From: RPQJ01 sp963744735
GTDB lineage: Bacteria > Pseudomonadota > Gammaproteobacteria > Steroidobacterales > Steroidobacteraceae
Reading direction: 5' to 3'
DNA length: 64,000 nucleotides
NCBI GenBank assembly: GCA_963744735.1
Contig: CAVUVH010000013.1
Coordinates: 1-64,000, forward strand
Shown here: positions 22,713 through 32,182 of the stretch, in pieces
Layout of the letters: the number at the start of each line of letters is the position of its first letter
How positions within the stretch are numbered: position 1 is the first letter of the stretch
The notes under the pieces: generated by a model
Told to the model about the DNA's origin: nothing
The model's input: only the letters and a program-made list of their open reading frames with translations
The model's database searches: none
Program-made: the position numbers and the translations under genes

Positions 22713-24026
22713 TCAGGCGACGGCCATCACCCGCTCGACTTCGGCCGTCGTGCGGGGCAGCCCGGCAGTGAGCAGTTCGTAGCCGCCGGCGGTGACCAGG
22801 ACGTCGTCCTCGATGCGCACGCCGATGTTCCACCAGCGCTTGGGCACGCCTTTCGTGCGCGCCGGAATGTAGATGCCGGGCTCGACCGTGAGCGCCATGC
22901 CCGGCTCGAACACGCGCCATTCGCTGCCGACCTTGTATTCGCCGACGTCGTGCACGTCCATGCCGAGCCAGTGGCCGGTGCGGTGCATGTAGAACTTGCG
23001 GTACGCCTCTTCCTTGATCAGCGTCGGCACCCGCCCTTTCAGCAGGCCAACCCTGACCAGGCCCTGCGTGATCGCGCGCACGGCCGCGTCGTGCGGCTCG
23101 TTCCAGTGGTTGCCGGGCCTGATGCAGGCGAACGCGGCCTCCTGCGCCTCGAGCACGATGTCGTAGATCGCCTTCTGCTCCGGCGAGAACCGGCCGTTCA
23201 CCGGGAACGTGCGCGTGATGTCGGAGGCGTACAGCCCGTACTCGCAGCCGGCGTCGATCAGCAGCAGGTCGCCGTCGCGCAGCGTGTCGGCGTTCTCGTG
23301 GTAATGCAGGATGCAGCCGTTGGCGCCGCCGCCCACGATCGGGTGGTAGGAGATGTCGGCCTGGTGGCGGTGGAACTCGTGCAGCAGTTCCGCCATCACC
23401 TCGTACTCGGTGACGCCCGGACGCGTCGCCTTCATCGCCCGCACGTGCGCGCCCACGGCGATCTGGGCGGAGCGGCGCATGACCGCCGCCTCGGCCCTGC
23501 TCTTGTAGAGCCGCATGTCGTGCAGCGGATGGTCGAGCGCCACGAACTCCTGCGGGCTGTGGATGCCGAGCTTGGTCTGCCCCTTGAGCGTGTTGACCCA
23601 GCCGATCACGCGCTGGTCGAACTCGGCATTGACGCCCATGGCGTAGTACACGCGCTCGCAGCGCTCGAGCAGCCCGGGCAGGATGTCGTCGATGTCGCCG
23701 ACCGGGAACGAATCGTCGGCGCCGAAATCGCGCACCGCGCCTTCCGGTCCGGCGCGGCGGCCGTCCCAGGTCTCGCGCGCCGGGTCGCGCTCGCGCACGA
23801 ACAGGATGTACTCGGCCTGCTCGCGGCCGGGGATCAGTACCGCGACGGCCTCGGGCTCGTTGAAGCCCGTCAGGTAATGGAAGTCGCTGTCGGGCCGGTA
23901 GTGATAGTGGACGTCGCTGTTGCGCTGGCGCTCGGGTGCGGCGGGCACGATGGCGATGGCGCCCTTGCCCATCAGCTTCATGAGCTGCCGGCGGCGGCGC
24001 GCGTATTCGTCTTTACGCAGGGTCAT
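22713..24026 (-). CDS. pepP: Xaa-Pro aminopeptidase P
   Basis: 437 residues, intact, matching E. coli PepP in length. The N-terminal domain includes DFHYLTGFNEPEAVAVL. The C-terminal pita-bread metallopeptidase domain shows LLIDAGCEYGLYASDITRTF (two Asp ligands), HRTGHWLGMDVHD (His ligand), and EPGIYIP and IRIEDDVLV-like segments with the Glu ligands. It removes N-terminal residues preceding Pro, in the cytoplasm. The order ubiI-ubiH-pepP-ygfB is conserved in gammaproteobacteria. Confidence 0.95.
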   Translation of the reverse strand: MTLRKDEYARRRRQLMKLMGKGAIAIVPAAPERQRNSDVHYHYRPDSDFHYLTGFNEPEAVAVLIPGREQAEYILFVRERDPARETWDGRRAGPEGAVRDFGADDSFPVGDIDDILPGLLERCERVYYAMGVNAEFDQRVIGWVNTLKGQTKLGIHSPQEFVALDHPLHDMRLYKSRAEAAVMRRSAQIAVGAHVRAMKATRPGVTEYEVMAELLHEFHRHQADISYHPIVGGGANGCILHYHENADTLRDGDLLLIDAGCEYGLYASDITRTFPVNGRFSPEQKAIYDIVLEAQEAAFACIRPGNHWNEPHDAAVRAITQGLVRVGLLKGRVPTLIKEEAYRKFYMHRTGHWLGMDVHDVGEYKVGSEWRVFEPGMALTVEPGIYIPARTKGVPKRWWNIGVRIEDDVLVTAGGYELLTAGLPRTTAEVERVMAVA

Positions 24027-24071
24027 GCAGTCGGCGATTCCTGGTCGGCAGGGAGGTGGAGGCGAAGGCGG

Positions 24072-24644
24072 TCAGTGACGCGCCGTGGAGGCGGGCTGCG
24101 CGGCGCGCAGGTCGGCGAGCTCGTCGTACACCAGCAGCACGCCCGCGCGCAGGAACTCGACCAGTTCGGCCAGGGAGGATTCCTCGACCTCGGCGCTGGC
24201 GGAGCCGACGGCGCCGGCACGCGACACTTCCGCGAAGTCGGCCAGGACCTCGGCGACCGTGGCGGGCAGGGCTCCGCGCTTGAACGATCCAGCCGAACCG
24301 ATGCCGTAGAGAAAGCCCTGGACCCACGCGCCCAGCGCCTCGACGCGCTCGGCCAGGGCGGCCTCGTCGGGCGGCAGCAGCGGCTCGAACTCCATCTCCT
24401 GGGCGGCGAGGACGGCGTGGCTCTGCTCGAACAGCTCCCGCAGCGGACCTGAGTCGACATCCGGCGGGGCGACGCCGGCGGCCGGCGCATCGGGCAGAAG
24501 TTCCTCCAGCCATTCGGCGGGCAGGTAGACTCGGCGGGCGCAGATCGCGCCCACCAGGCAACCGTGTGCCTCGGCGGCGTGGACGGAGGATCCGCCGGCG
24601 GCCAGCGCCTGCGCGACGTCGTCAAAAGCGTATGCGACCGACAT
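24072..24644 (-). CDS. ygfB: UPF0149 family protein YgfB
   Basis: 190 residues, intact. Starts MSVAYAFDDVAQALAAGG and has EAHGCLVGAICARRVYL, then ALGAWVQGFLYGIG, a UPF0149 signature, and acidic helices in between. YgfB-type proteins lie upstream of pepP in many gammaproteobacteria; a regulatory role has been reported in Pseudomonas, but the mechanism here is unknown. It is divergent from the TIGR02449 gene-zapA pair. Confidence 0.88.
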   Translation of the reverse strand: MSVAYAFDDVAQALAAGGSSVHAAEAHGCLVGAICARRVYLPAEWLEELLPDAPAAGVAPPDVDSGPLRELFEQSHAVLAAQEMEFEPLLPPDEAALAERVEALGAWVQGFLYGIGSAGSFKRGALPATVAEVLADFAEVSRAGAVGSASAEVEESSLAELVEFLRAGVLLVYDELADLRAAQPASTARH

Positions 24645-24699
24645 TGCACGTATCGTACCACTGGCACCGCCGGCCGGCCCCGCCGCGCGTGCGTCCAAA

Positions 24700-24728
24700 T
24701 TGATTCCCCGGGGGTCGCGTTCTATAGT
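24700..24728 (+). promoter_or_regulatory. Sigma70-type promoter of the TIGR02449 gene
   Basis: TTGATT, a 17-bp spacer, then TATAGT at 24723-24728. The ATG of the next gene begins 7 nt after the -10 box, where transcription itself should start, so the mRNA would be leaderless or nearly so. No Shine-Dalgarno sequence is possible in that space. Confidence 0.65.
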
Positions 24729-24735
24729 GAATTCC

Positions 24736-24966
24736 ATGAACGAACCCGCTGCCCGATCCGCGGTCGACGTCGAACTCCGGCGCATCGAACGCCGCCTCGA
24801 GGAGCTGGTGGCCACGGTCAACCAGCTCAAGGAAGAGAACCGCGCGCTGCGCCAGCGTCAGGACACCCTGATCGGCGAGCGCGCCAACCTGCTGCAGAAG
24901 AACGAGCAGGTGCGGGCACGGGTCGAGGCCATGATCGGCCGCCTGAAGTCGATGGAGCAGGGCTGA
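24736..24966 (+). CDS. TIGR02449 family coiled-coil protein (SlyX/ZapB-like)
   Basis: 76 residues, predicted to be almost wholly coiled coil: charged heptads from residue 11 (ELRRIERRLEELVATVNQL) to the end. The gene lies directly upstream of zapA and overlaps it by one base (TGATG), the classic position of this family in gammaproteobacteria. By size and position it may assist ZapA in cell division; this is inference. It is transcribed from a promoter that leaves little or no 5' leader. Confidence 0.82.
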   Translation: MNEPAARSAVDVELRRIERRLEELVATVNQLKEENRALRQRQDTLIGERANLLQKNEQVRARVEAMIGRLKSMEQG

Positions 24967-25283
24967 TGAGCGAAGACCGCATCTCGCGGGTCAGCGTCCG
25001 CCTGCTCGACCGCGAATACCAGGTGGCATGCCCGGCCGAGGAGCGCTCCGCGCTGCTCGACTCGGCCGAGTACCTCGACGGCAAGATGCGCGAGATCCGC
25101 GACTCGGGCAAGGTGGTGGGGCTCGACCGCATCGCGGTCATCGCCGCCCTCAACCTTGCGAACGAACTGATCAAGCAGCGCAAGCACGGCACGGTGGTCG
25201 AGGGCGACCTCGGCGCGCGCCTGAAGACGCTGCGCGAGCGCGTGGAGTCCGCGCTCGAGAAAGGTCAGCAACTTGAACTCTGA
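24966..25283 (+). CDS. zapA: Cell division protein ZapA
   Basis: 105 residues, intact. The N-terminal dimerisation head has VSVRLLDREYQVACPAEE. The conserved AEYLDGKMREIRDSGKVVG and RIAVIAALNLANELI form the start of the long helix, ending in a coiled coil. ZapA cross-links FtsZ filaments at the division ring. It is immediately followed by the 6S RNA gene, as in most gammaproteobacteria. Confidence 0.93.
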   Translation: MSEDRISRVSVRLLDREYQVACPAEERSALLDSAEYLDGKMREIRDSGKVVGLDRIAVIAALNLANELIKQRKHGTVVEGDLGARLKTLRERVESALEKGQQLEL

Positions 25284-25307
25284 GGGTTCGCTGCAGTCCG
25301 AACCCTC
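25282..25307 (+). terminator. Hairpin after zapA
   Basis: Perfect 9-bp arms GAGGGTTCG and CGAACCCTC around an 8-nt loop, starting inside the zapA stop codon. No U-run follows, so it may be a processing or mRNA-stabilising stem rather than a full terminator. Confidence 0.45.
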
Positions 25308-25310
25308 GAC

Positions 25311-25507
25311 GATTTGGCGCCACCTGCGGTGTTCGACACGGGCCGGGTTACCTCTCGACCTTAATGTAAATACCCCGGGGAGTCTGGTCAGTCGGCAACA
25401 TTGTGCATGTCCGCCTCGAGCGGGAAGCCTTAAGTGCTGCGACCTTCCCCAAATATTGCTCTTGTCGAGAGCAATGGTCTGTGACGGCACAGGCGGGTGG
25501 CGCCTCT
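25311..25507 (+). ncRNA. ssrS: 6S RNA
   Basis: Sits between zapA and the 5-formyltetrahydrofolate cyclo-ligase gene, the diagnostic 6S locus. The ends pair through GGCGCCACC (25316) and GGTGGCGCC (25496), giving the long rod with an open bubble. The 3' half contains GCCTTAAGTGCTGCGACC, close to the conserved 6S stretch of pseudomonads and relatives. 6S RNA mimics an open promoter and holds sigma70 RNA polymerase in stationary phase. Boundaries are approximate. Confidence 0.88.
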
Positions 25508-25523
25508 CCCCTTCCCCGCGGCC

Positions 25524-26127
25524 ATGACCCTGCGCGAGCTGCGACGGCAGCTGCGGCAGGGGCGTCGCGCAATCCCCGACGCGGAACGCCGCCGGGCCGA
25601 CCGGGCGATCCACGCCTCGCTGCGCCGGCTCGGCGTCTGGCGGCGCGGCCATCGCATCGCGGTGTTTCTCGGCATGCCGGGCGAAGTCGACCTGCGGCCG
25701 TGCTTTGCCGCGGCCTGGGACGGCGGGGTCCGCCTGTACGTGCCGCACATCCTCAGCCGGCGTGACGGCCGCATGGTGTTCGTTCCGCTCGAGGCGGACA
25801 CGCCGCTGCGCGGCAATGCCTTCGGCATCGCCGAACCCGCGCACGGCTGCGCGCGGCCGCCTGCCGGTCCGCCACCTCGACACGATCCTCGTCCCGCTCG
25901 TGGGCTTCGACGCGCAGGGTCATCGGCTGGGCATGGGCGCCGGTTACTACGATCGCGCATTGCGTCCGCGGCTCGACCGCGCGCAGCCGTTCCGCCGCCC
26001 GCGACTGATCGGCGTCGCCTACTCGGTGCAGCAGGTCGAGCGGCTCGAACCGGCACCGTGGGACGTCGCGCTCGATCTCGTCGTGACCGAGCGCGGCGTG
26101 ATCCACTGTCCCCTGCACACCACCTGA
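25524..26127 (+). CDS. ygfA: 5-formyltetrahydrofolate cyclo-ligase
   Basis: Converts 5-formyl-THF to 5,10-methenyl-THF using ATP. Starts MTLRELRRQLRQGRRAIPDA; then RIAVFLGMPGEVDLRPCF, and the key VGFDAQGHRLGMGAGYYDR (the family GxGxGYYDR loop), LIGVAYSVQQVERL and LDLVVTERGVI. One frame jump near 25858 separates the halves. It is co-located with 6S RNA as in E. coli. Confidence 0.92.
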
Positions 26128-26140
26128 AGCGACTGCCCGC

Positions 26141-26671
26141 ATGAAGTACTGGCTGATGAAATCGGAACCCGACGTGTTCGGAATCGACGACCTCGAACGT
26201 GCTCCGAGGCACACGACGGGCTGGGAAGGCGTGCGCAACTACCAGGCCCGGAACATGCTGCGGGACGATTTCGGGGTCGGCGACCGCGCTTTTTTTTATC
26301 ACTCCAGCTGCGCCGTTCCGGGCGTCGCCGGCATCGTGCAGGTGGTGCGCGCCGCGTACGCGGACCCGACGCAGTTCGACGCGAAGAGCGAGTACTACGA
26401 TGCCGCGAGCACGCGCGCGGCACCGCGCTGGTTCGCCGTCGACGTGCAGTTCGAAAATCGTTTTGAGCCTGTAATTACGCTGCCGGAGCTGCGCGAGCAC
26501 GAACGCGATGCATTGCGCGAGATGCTGATCCTGAAACGCGGCAACCGACTTTCGGTGACGCCGCTCACCGCCGCGGAGTGGCAGTTCATCGTCGCGTTGC
26601 GCGCGCCGGCGACGCGCCGGCGCTCGTCGCGGACGGGCCGCGCGCCAGGAACGCGATCAAAGAATTCGTGA
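26141..26671 (+). CDS. EVE domain-containing protein
   Basis: 176 residues. Opens MKYWLMKSEPDVFGIDDL and includes GWEGVRNYQARNMLRDDFGV then RAFFYHSSC, the core of the EVE (PUA-like) fold that binds modified bases in DNA or RNA. ARNMLR and FYHSS supply the binding pocket in known members. The C-terminus beyond about residue 155 (ATRRRSSRTGRAP) is basic and poorly conserved and might reflect a late frame slip. An eight-T run lies inside the FFYH codons. Confidence 0.88.
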   Translation: MKYWLMKSEPDVFGIDDLERAPRHTTGWEGVRNYQARNMLRDDFGVGDRAFFYHSSCAVPGVAGIVQVVRAAYADPTQFDAKSEYYDAASTRAAPRWFAVDVQFENRFEPVITLPELREHERDALREMLILKRGNRLSVTPLTAAEWQFIVALRAPATRRRSSRTGRAPGTRSKNS

Positions 26672-26679
26672 CAGGACTA

Positions 26680-26708
26680 TTGCATTTCTTTTTTTAATTC
26701 TGTAAATA
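26680..26708 (+). promoter_or_regulatory. Promoter of the Lys-rich peptide gene
   Basis: TTGCAT, a 17-bp spacer including a seven-T tract, then TAAATA at 26703-26708. The AT-rich spacer stands out in this GC-rich window. It lies about 36 bp upstream of the small ORF and 9 bp after the EVE gene. Confidence 0.5.
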
Positions 26709-26744
26709 CTCGCCCCGGGACTAACCCGACATGGAGAATTGATC

Positions 26745-26813
26745 ATGGCAGCTAAGGCAAAGAAGGCGACCAAGAAGAAGGCCACCAAGAAGAAGGCGGC
26801 GAAGAAGAAGTAA
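26745..26813 (+). CDS. 22-residue Lys-rich histone-H1-like peptide
   Basis: ATG to TAA encodes MAAKAKKATKKK then ATKKKAAKKK: 13 Lys, 6 Ala, 2 Thr and the initial Met, with KKATKKK repeated. A Shine-Dalgarno-like GGAG lies 10 nt upstream, a promoter lies before it and two strong hairpins follow, so it looks like a free-standing gene. The composition matches the C-terminal tails of AlgP and bacterial histone-H1-like DNA-binding proteins, which suggests nucleic-acid binding. It is too short for standard gene callers. Confidence 0.55.
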   Translation: MAAKAKKATKKKATKKKAAKKK

Positions 26814-26829
26814 GGTCGCTTAAAGATGA

Positions 26830-26859
26830 GGCGGCGTTCTTCGAAAGAACAACGCCGCC
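26830..26859 (+). terminator. First hairpin after the Lys-rich gene
   Basis: Arms GGCGGCGTTCTT and AAGAACAACGCCGCC with a 2-nt bulge. It begins 16 nt after the TAA of the peptide gene. There is no U-run, so it probably works together with the stem at 26875. Confidence 0.5.
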
Positions 26860-26874
26860 GAATCCGAAACGACG

Positions 26875-26906
26875 ACTGTGCCCGCGAAAGCGGGCACAGT
26901 TGTTTC
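26875..26906 (+). terminator. Intrinsic-type terminator before rpiA
   Basis: Perfect 11-bp stem ACTGTGCCCGC / GCGGGCACAGT with a GAAA tetraloop, followed by TGTTTC. It separates the Lys-rich peptide gene from rpiA, whose ATG lies 20 nt further on, so rpiA must be expressed by read-through or from a start within this stretch. Confidence 0.65.
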
Positions 26907-26925
26907 AGGGGTCAGGCAGGCAGCG

Positions 26926-27594
26926 ATGAACCAGGACGAGAAGAAGCGGCAGGCCGCCGCAGCGGCGCTCGAATACCTCCGGCCGGGGATGATCATCGGC
27001 GTCGGCACGGGTTCCACCGTCAACTTCTTCATCGACGCGCTCGCGGCGAGCCCTGATCGGGTCGCCGGCGCGGTCTCGAGCTCCGAAGCCAGCTCGCGCC
27101 GCCTCGCCGGCCACGGCATCCCGGTGCTGGACCTCAACTCGGTGCCCGGCCTCGAGGTCTACGTCGACGGCGCGGACGAAGCCACCCGCAGGCTGCACCT
27201 GATCAAGGGCGGCGGCGCGGCCCTGACCCGCGAGAAGATCGTCGCCGGCGCCTCGAAGAGCTTCGTCTGCATCGTGGACGAGGCGAAGCTGGTGGCGCGG
27301 CTCGGCCGCTTCCCCCTGCCGGTCGAAGTGATTCCGATGGCGCGCGAGTTCGTCGCGCGCGAACTGACGCGGCTCGGCGGCCGCCCGGCCTGGCGCCAGG
27401 GCGTGCTGACCGACAACGGCTGCGACATCCTCGACGTGCACGGCCTCGAGATCGACGACCCGGTGGCGCTCGAACAGGCGATCAACCAGGTCCCCGGCGT
27501 GGTCACCAACGGCCTGTTCGCCCAGCGCGGTGCCGACGTCCTCGTGATCGGCACGGACACCGGCGTGCGGACGCTGCTGCCCGGTGACTGCTGA
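26926..27594 (+). CDS. rpiA: Ribose-5-phosphate isomerase A
   Basis: 222 residues, intact. It interconverts ribose-5-P and ribulose-5-P. Motifs: GVGTGSTVNFFIDAL, the SSSEASSRRL loop, VYVDGADEATRRLHLIKGGG (catalytic Asp-Gly-Ala-Asp), and LTREKIVAGASKSFVCI with the catalytic Glu and Lys. It overlaps the glcD GTG start by 11 nt. I chose the ATG giving MNQDEKKRQ, the usual N-terminal spacing. Confidence 0.95.
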   Translation: MNQDEKKRQAAAAALEYLRPGMIIGVGTGSTVNFFIDALAASPDRVAGAVSSSEASSRRLAGHGIPVLDLNSVPGLEVYVDGADEATRRLHLIKGGGAALTREKIVAGASKSFVCIVDEAKLVARLGRFPLPVEVIPMAREFVARELTRLGGRPAWRQGVLTDNGCDILDVHGLEIDDPVALEQAINQVPGVVTNGLFAQRGADVLVIGTDTGVRTLLPGDC

Positions 27595-29038
27595 CCCGTC
27601 ACTGCGTGCGGAACTCGCCGCGGTCCTCGGACCCGGCCTGCTGGCATCACCTGCCGCCTGCGTCGCCTACGAGTGCGACGCGCTGACCACCCATCGACAC
27701 GTCCCCGAACTGGTGGCGCTGCCCACCAGCGTCGAGCAGGTGCTGTCGGTCCTGCGCATCTGTCACCGGCATGCCGTTCCGGTCGTCGCGCGCGGGGCCG
27801 GCACGGGATTGTCCGGCGGCGCGCTGCCGGTGGCCGGCGGCCTGCTGCTGGTGCTGGCGCGCCTCGACCAGGTCCTCGAGATCGATCCGGCGCGCGGACT
27901 CGCCCGCGTGCAGCCGGGCGTGACCAACCTCGCCGTCTCCGAGGCCGCGGCGCCGTTCGGCCTGTATTACGCACCCGACCCGTCGTCACAGGTCGCCTGC
28001 TCGGTCGGCGGCAACGTGGCCGAGAACTCGGGCGGCGTGCATTGCCTCAAGTACGGCCTGACCGTGCACAACGTGCTGGCGGTCAAGCTCGCGACGATGA
28101 ACGGCGAGTTGCTCACCCTGGGCGACGAGACCGGCGAAGCCCCCGGCCTGAACCTGCTCGCCGCCGTGATCGGCTCGGAAGGACTGCTGGGCGTCGTGGT
28201 CGAAGTGACCGTGCGCCTGCTGCCGATCCCGCGGCGCACGGAACTGCTGCTCGCCGCCTTCGACGACGTCGGCCGCTGCGCCGAAGCCGTCGGCCAGGTG
28301 ATCGCGGCCGGGATCGTGCCGGCCGGTCTCGAGATGATGGACGCGCCGGCGATACGCGCGGCCGAGGCGTTCGCGCACTGCGGCTACCCGCTGCAGGCAC
28401 GCGCGCTGCTGCTCTGCGAGGTGGATGGCCAGCCCGCCGACGTCGCGGACGAACTCGCCCGCGCCCGCGCGGTGCTCGAGGCCTGCGGCGCCACCGAGGT
28501 CCGGCTGGCGCGTGATGCGGACGAACGCCGGCGCATGTGGTCCGGCCGCAAGTCCGCGTTTCCGGCCGTGGGCCGGCTGGCGCCGGACTACTACTGCATG
28601 GACGGCACGATCCCGCGGCGTCACCTGGCCGAGGTGCTCGCCCGGATCGACGCGCTGTCGCAGGAGCACGGCCTCGCCGTCGCCAACGTCTTCCACGCGG
28701 GCGACGGCAACCTGCACCCGCTGATCCTGTTCGATGCCGGCCGCGACGGCGAACTGGAGCGCGCGGAGCACCTGGGCGCGGAGATCCTCGAAGCCTGCGT
28801 GGCCGCAGGCGGCACGGTCACCGGCGAGCACGGCGTCGGGGTCGAGAAGCTCGGGCCGATGTGCTCGCAGTTCGGCGCCGCCGAACTCGAGGCATTCCAT
28901 GCGCTGAAGCGCGCCTTCGACCCGTCCGGGTTGCTGAACCCGGGCAAGGCCGTGCCCACCCTCGCCCGCTGCGCCGACTATGGCGCCCTGCGCGTCCACG
29001 GTGGCAAGCTGCCGCATTCGCACCTGCCGCGCTTCTGA
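27584..29038 (+). CDS. glcD: Glycolate oxidase subunit GlcD (FAD-linked)
   Basis: 484 residues, intact. FAD-binding PCMH domain: VVARGAGTGLSGGALPVAGG, GGNVAENSGGVHCLKYG, IGSEGLLGVVVEVTV. The C-terminal FAD-oxidase domain includes VFHAGDGNLHPLILFD and TGEHGVGVEK. It oxidises glycolate (or D-lactate) to the 2-oxo acid with GlcE and GlcF, feeding electrons to the membrane quinone pool. The GTG start overlaps rpiA; glcE and glcF follow at once, so it forms a glcDEF operon. Confidence 0.95.
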   Translation: MTADPSLRAELAAVLGPGLLASPAACVAYECDALTTHRHVPELVALPTSVEQVLSVLRICHRHAVPVVARGAGTGLSGGALPVAGGLLLVLARLDQVLEIDPARGLARVQPGVTNLAVSEAAAPFGLYYAPDPSSQVACSVGGNVAENSGGVHCLKYGLTVHNVLAVKLATMNGELLTLGDETGEAPGLNLLAAVIGSEGLLGVVVEVTVRLLPIPRRTELLLAAFDDVGRCAEAVGQVIAAGIVPAGLEMMDAPAIRAAEAFAHCGYPLQARALLLCEVDGQPADVADELARARAVLEACGATEVRLARDADERRRMWSGRKSAFPAVGRLAPDYYCMDGTIPRRHLAEVLARIDALSQEHGLAVANVFHAGDGNLHPLILFDAGRDGELERAEHLGAEILEACVAAGGTVTGEHGVGVEKLGPMCSQFGAAELEAFHALKRAFDPSGLLNPGKAVPTLARCADYGALRVHGGKLPHSHLPRF

Positions 29039-29041
29039 ACC

Positions 29042-30153
29042 ATGCCGCTCGTCGCGACCGACCGCGGACAGGACCTGACGGACGTGCTGGTCGAGCAGGT
29101 CCGCGTCGCGAGCCAGGCTCGCACGCCCTTGCGGATCGTCGGCGGCGACAGCAAGCGGTTCTATGGCCGGCCCGTCGACGGCGAGCGCCTCGACGTCTCC
29201 GGCCATCGCGGAGTCGTGCGTTACGACCCGGCCGAACTGGTCCTGACCGCGCGTTGCGGCACGCCGCTGGCCGAGGTCGAGGCGCTGCTCGCGCGGCATG
29301 GCCAGCGACTGCCGTTCGAACCGCCGGCCTTCGGCGCGACCGCGACCATCGGCGGCACCATCGCGGCCGGCATCGCCGGACCGGCCCGCGTCGCGCGTGG
29401 TCCGGTGCGCGATTACGTGCTCGGCGCCAGGCTGCTGGCCGGCGACGGCCGCGTGCTCCGCTTCGGCGGCGAGGTCATGAAGAACGTCGCGGGCTTCGAC
29501 GTCGCGCGCCTGCTCGCCGGCTCGCTCGGCATCCTCGGCGTGCTGCTCGAGGTCTCGCTCAAGGTGCTGCCACTGCCGGCCGGCACGCTGACCCTGCGCC
29601 AGTCGCTCGCGGCGCCTGCGGCGATGGACCTGCTCGCCTCGCTGGCCAGGCGCGGCGTGCCGCTCAGCGGAAGTTTCTGGAGCGATGGCGAGTTGCTGGT
29701 GCGCCTCGAAGGCGCGGCGGCCGGGTTCGACGAACTTGCGGCGGATGGTTGGCGGGACACCTTTGCCAACGACCGAGGCGACGGATCTCTGGCGCGCGCT
29801 GCGGGAGCAGACGCACCCGTGGTTCGCACAGGCGGCGCGGCCACTGTGGCGGATCGCGGTGCCACAGACGGCGGCTGCCCTGGCGCCGCTCTGCGACCAG
29901 GCGGTGGCGCTGGAATGGCATGGCCGGCAGGCGTGGGTGGCCGGCGTCGGGCGCGGCGATCATCGACCGCCTGACGCGCGCGGGCGGCGCGCACGCCACG
30001 CTGTTCCGGCGCGACGCCGCGGACACCGACGACGCCGGCGGCGAGGTCTTTGCGCCGCTGCCGCCCGCCCTGCTGGAGCTGCACCGCGCCGTCAAGCGCG
30101 TGTTCGACCCGGCTTCGATCCTGAACCCCGGCCGCATGTACGCCGGTCTCTGA
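29042..30153 (+). CDS. glcE: Glycolate oxidase subunit GlcE
   Basis: Truncated FAD-binding relative of GlcD. TPLRIVGGDSKRFYGRP, then FGATATIGGTIAAGIAGPAR and GGEVMKNVAGFDVARLLAG match GlcE. Frame jumps near 29750 and near 29955 break the C-terminal half (after correction: LWRALREQTHPWF, then PAVKRVFDPASILNPGR-like). The last residues ILNPGRMYAGL restore the normal frame. It begins 3 nt after the glcD stop. Confidence 0.9.
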
Positions 30154-30161
30154 GGCACGCG

Positions 30162-31436
<1,275 letters not shown>

Positions 31437-31466
31437 CGCGACCGCACCGACCGCCGCAACGACGGC

Positions 31467-32153
31467 TCATGGCCGCCGTGCAAGCACCACGTAGCGGGGC
31501 GTGCGCGTGCTCGGCAGCGCGTTGACGGCCGCCATCCGCTGCACGTGTTCGACGCGGAATCCACTGGCCTCCAGCAGGTACGGCACGGTCGCGAGCGACT
31601 GCAGCGCCGACAGCGGCAGCACGTCCACTTCCTCTTCCCAGAGGCTGGGCCAGCCGTCGCGACCGTACAGGCCGTCGATCACGACGGCCGCGCCGCCGGG
31701 CTTCAGCCAGTGCAGCCAGTGGCGGAAGGCCTGCAGCGGATCGAACAGGGTGTTGACCACCTGGCGCGCGACCAGCGCATCGAAGTGCGCCTGCGGCAGC
31801 TGATCCCGGCTCTCAGGTTCGTCGCAGAAGCCGTTGATCACATTGACGTTGGCAAGCTCCGGGCGCGCAGTGAGCTGGGCCGACATCGCAGTCGAAGGCT
31901 CGAGTGCGGTGAGTTCGATGCCGGGCAGCCTGCGCAGCAGCGAGCACATGACGCCGGTGCCGGCACCGACGTCGAGCACCGCGGATCCCGGCGGCAGCTC
32001 GAGCAGCGGCCGCAGGTCGGCGAGGTACGCGTCCTCATCCGCCGGAGTGAGCCAGCCGAGCGCCTGTTGCCGGCCATAGGCCGCCGCCTCGGCCGCATCG
32101 TACTTGGCCGCGCTGCGATGGCGAGCCGCGCGCCGCATCGATTGCCAGTTCAT
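31467..32153 (-). CDS. Class I SAM-dependent methyltransferase
   Basis: 228 residues, intact. Motif I is AVLDVGAGTGVMCSLLRRL near residue 60; motif II region LTALEPSTAMSAQL; then a HFDALVARQVVNTLFDP segment and PGGAAVVIDGLYG, typical of small-molecule methyltransferases. A basic N-terminus (RRAARHRSAAKYDAAEAAA) precedes it. The substrate is unknown. It is the last (leftmost) gene of a run of small minus-strand accessory genes. Confidence 0.8.
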   Translation of the reverse strand: MNWQSMRRAARHRSAAKYDAAEAAAYGRQQALGWLTPADEDAYLADLRPLLELPPGSAVLDVGAGTGVMCSLLRRLPGIELTALEPSTAMSAQLTARPELANVNVINGFCDEPESRDQLPQAHFDALVARQVVNTLFDPLQAFRHWLHWLKPGGAAVVIDGLYGRDGWPSLWEEEVDVLPLSALQSLATVPYLLEASGFRVEHVQRMAAVNALPSTRTPRYVVLARRP

Positions 32154-32182
32154 GCGTCCTGCCCCCCAATGCACACGTGGCG

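Noticed and set aside
26680..26906. Lys-rich stretch as part of the EVE gene or a phage-like small ORF
   Set aside because: The EVE frame stops before it, it has its own promoter and hairpins, and no phage genes are present.
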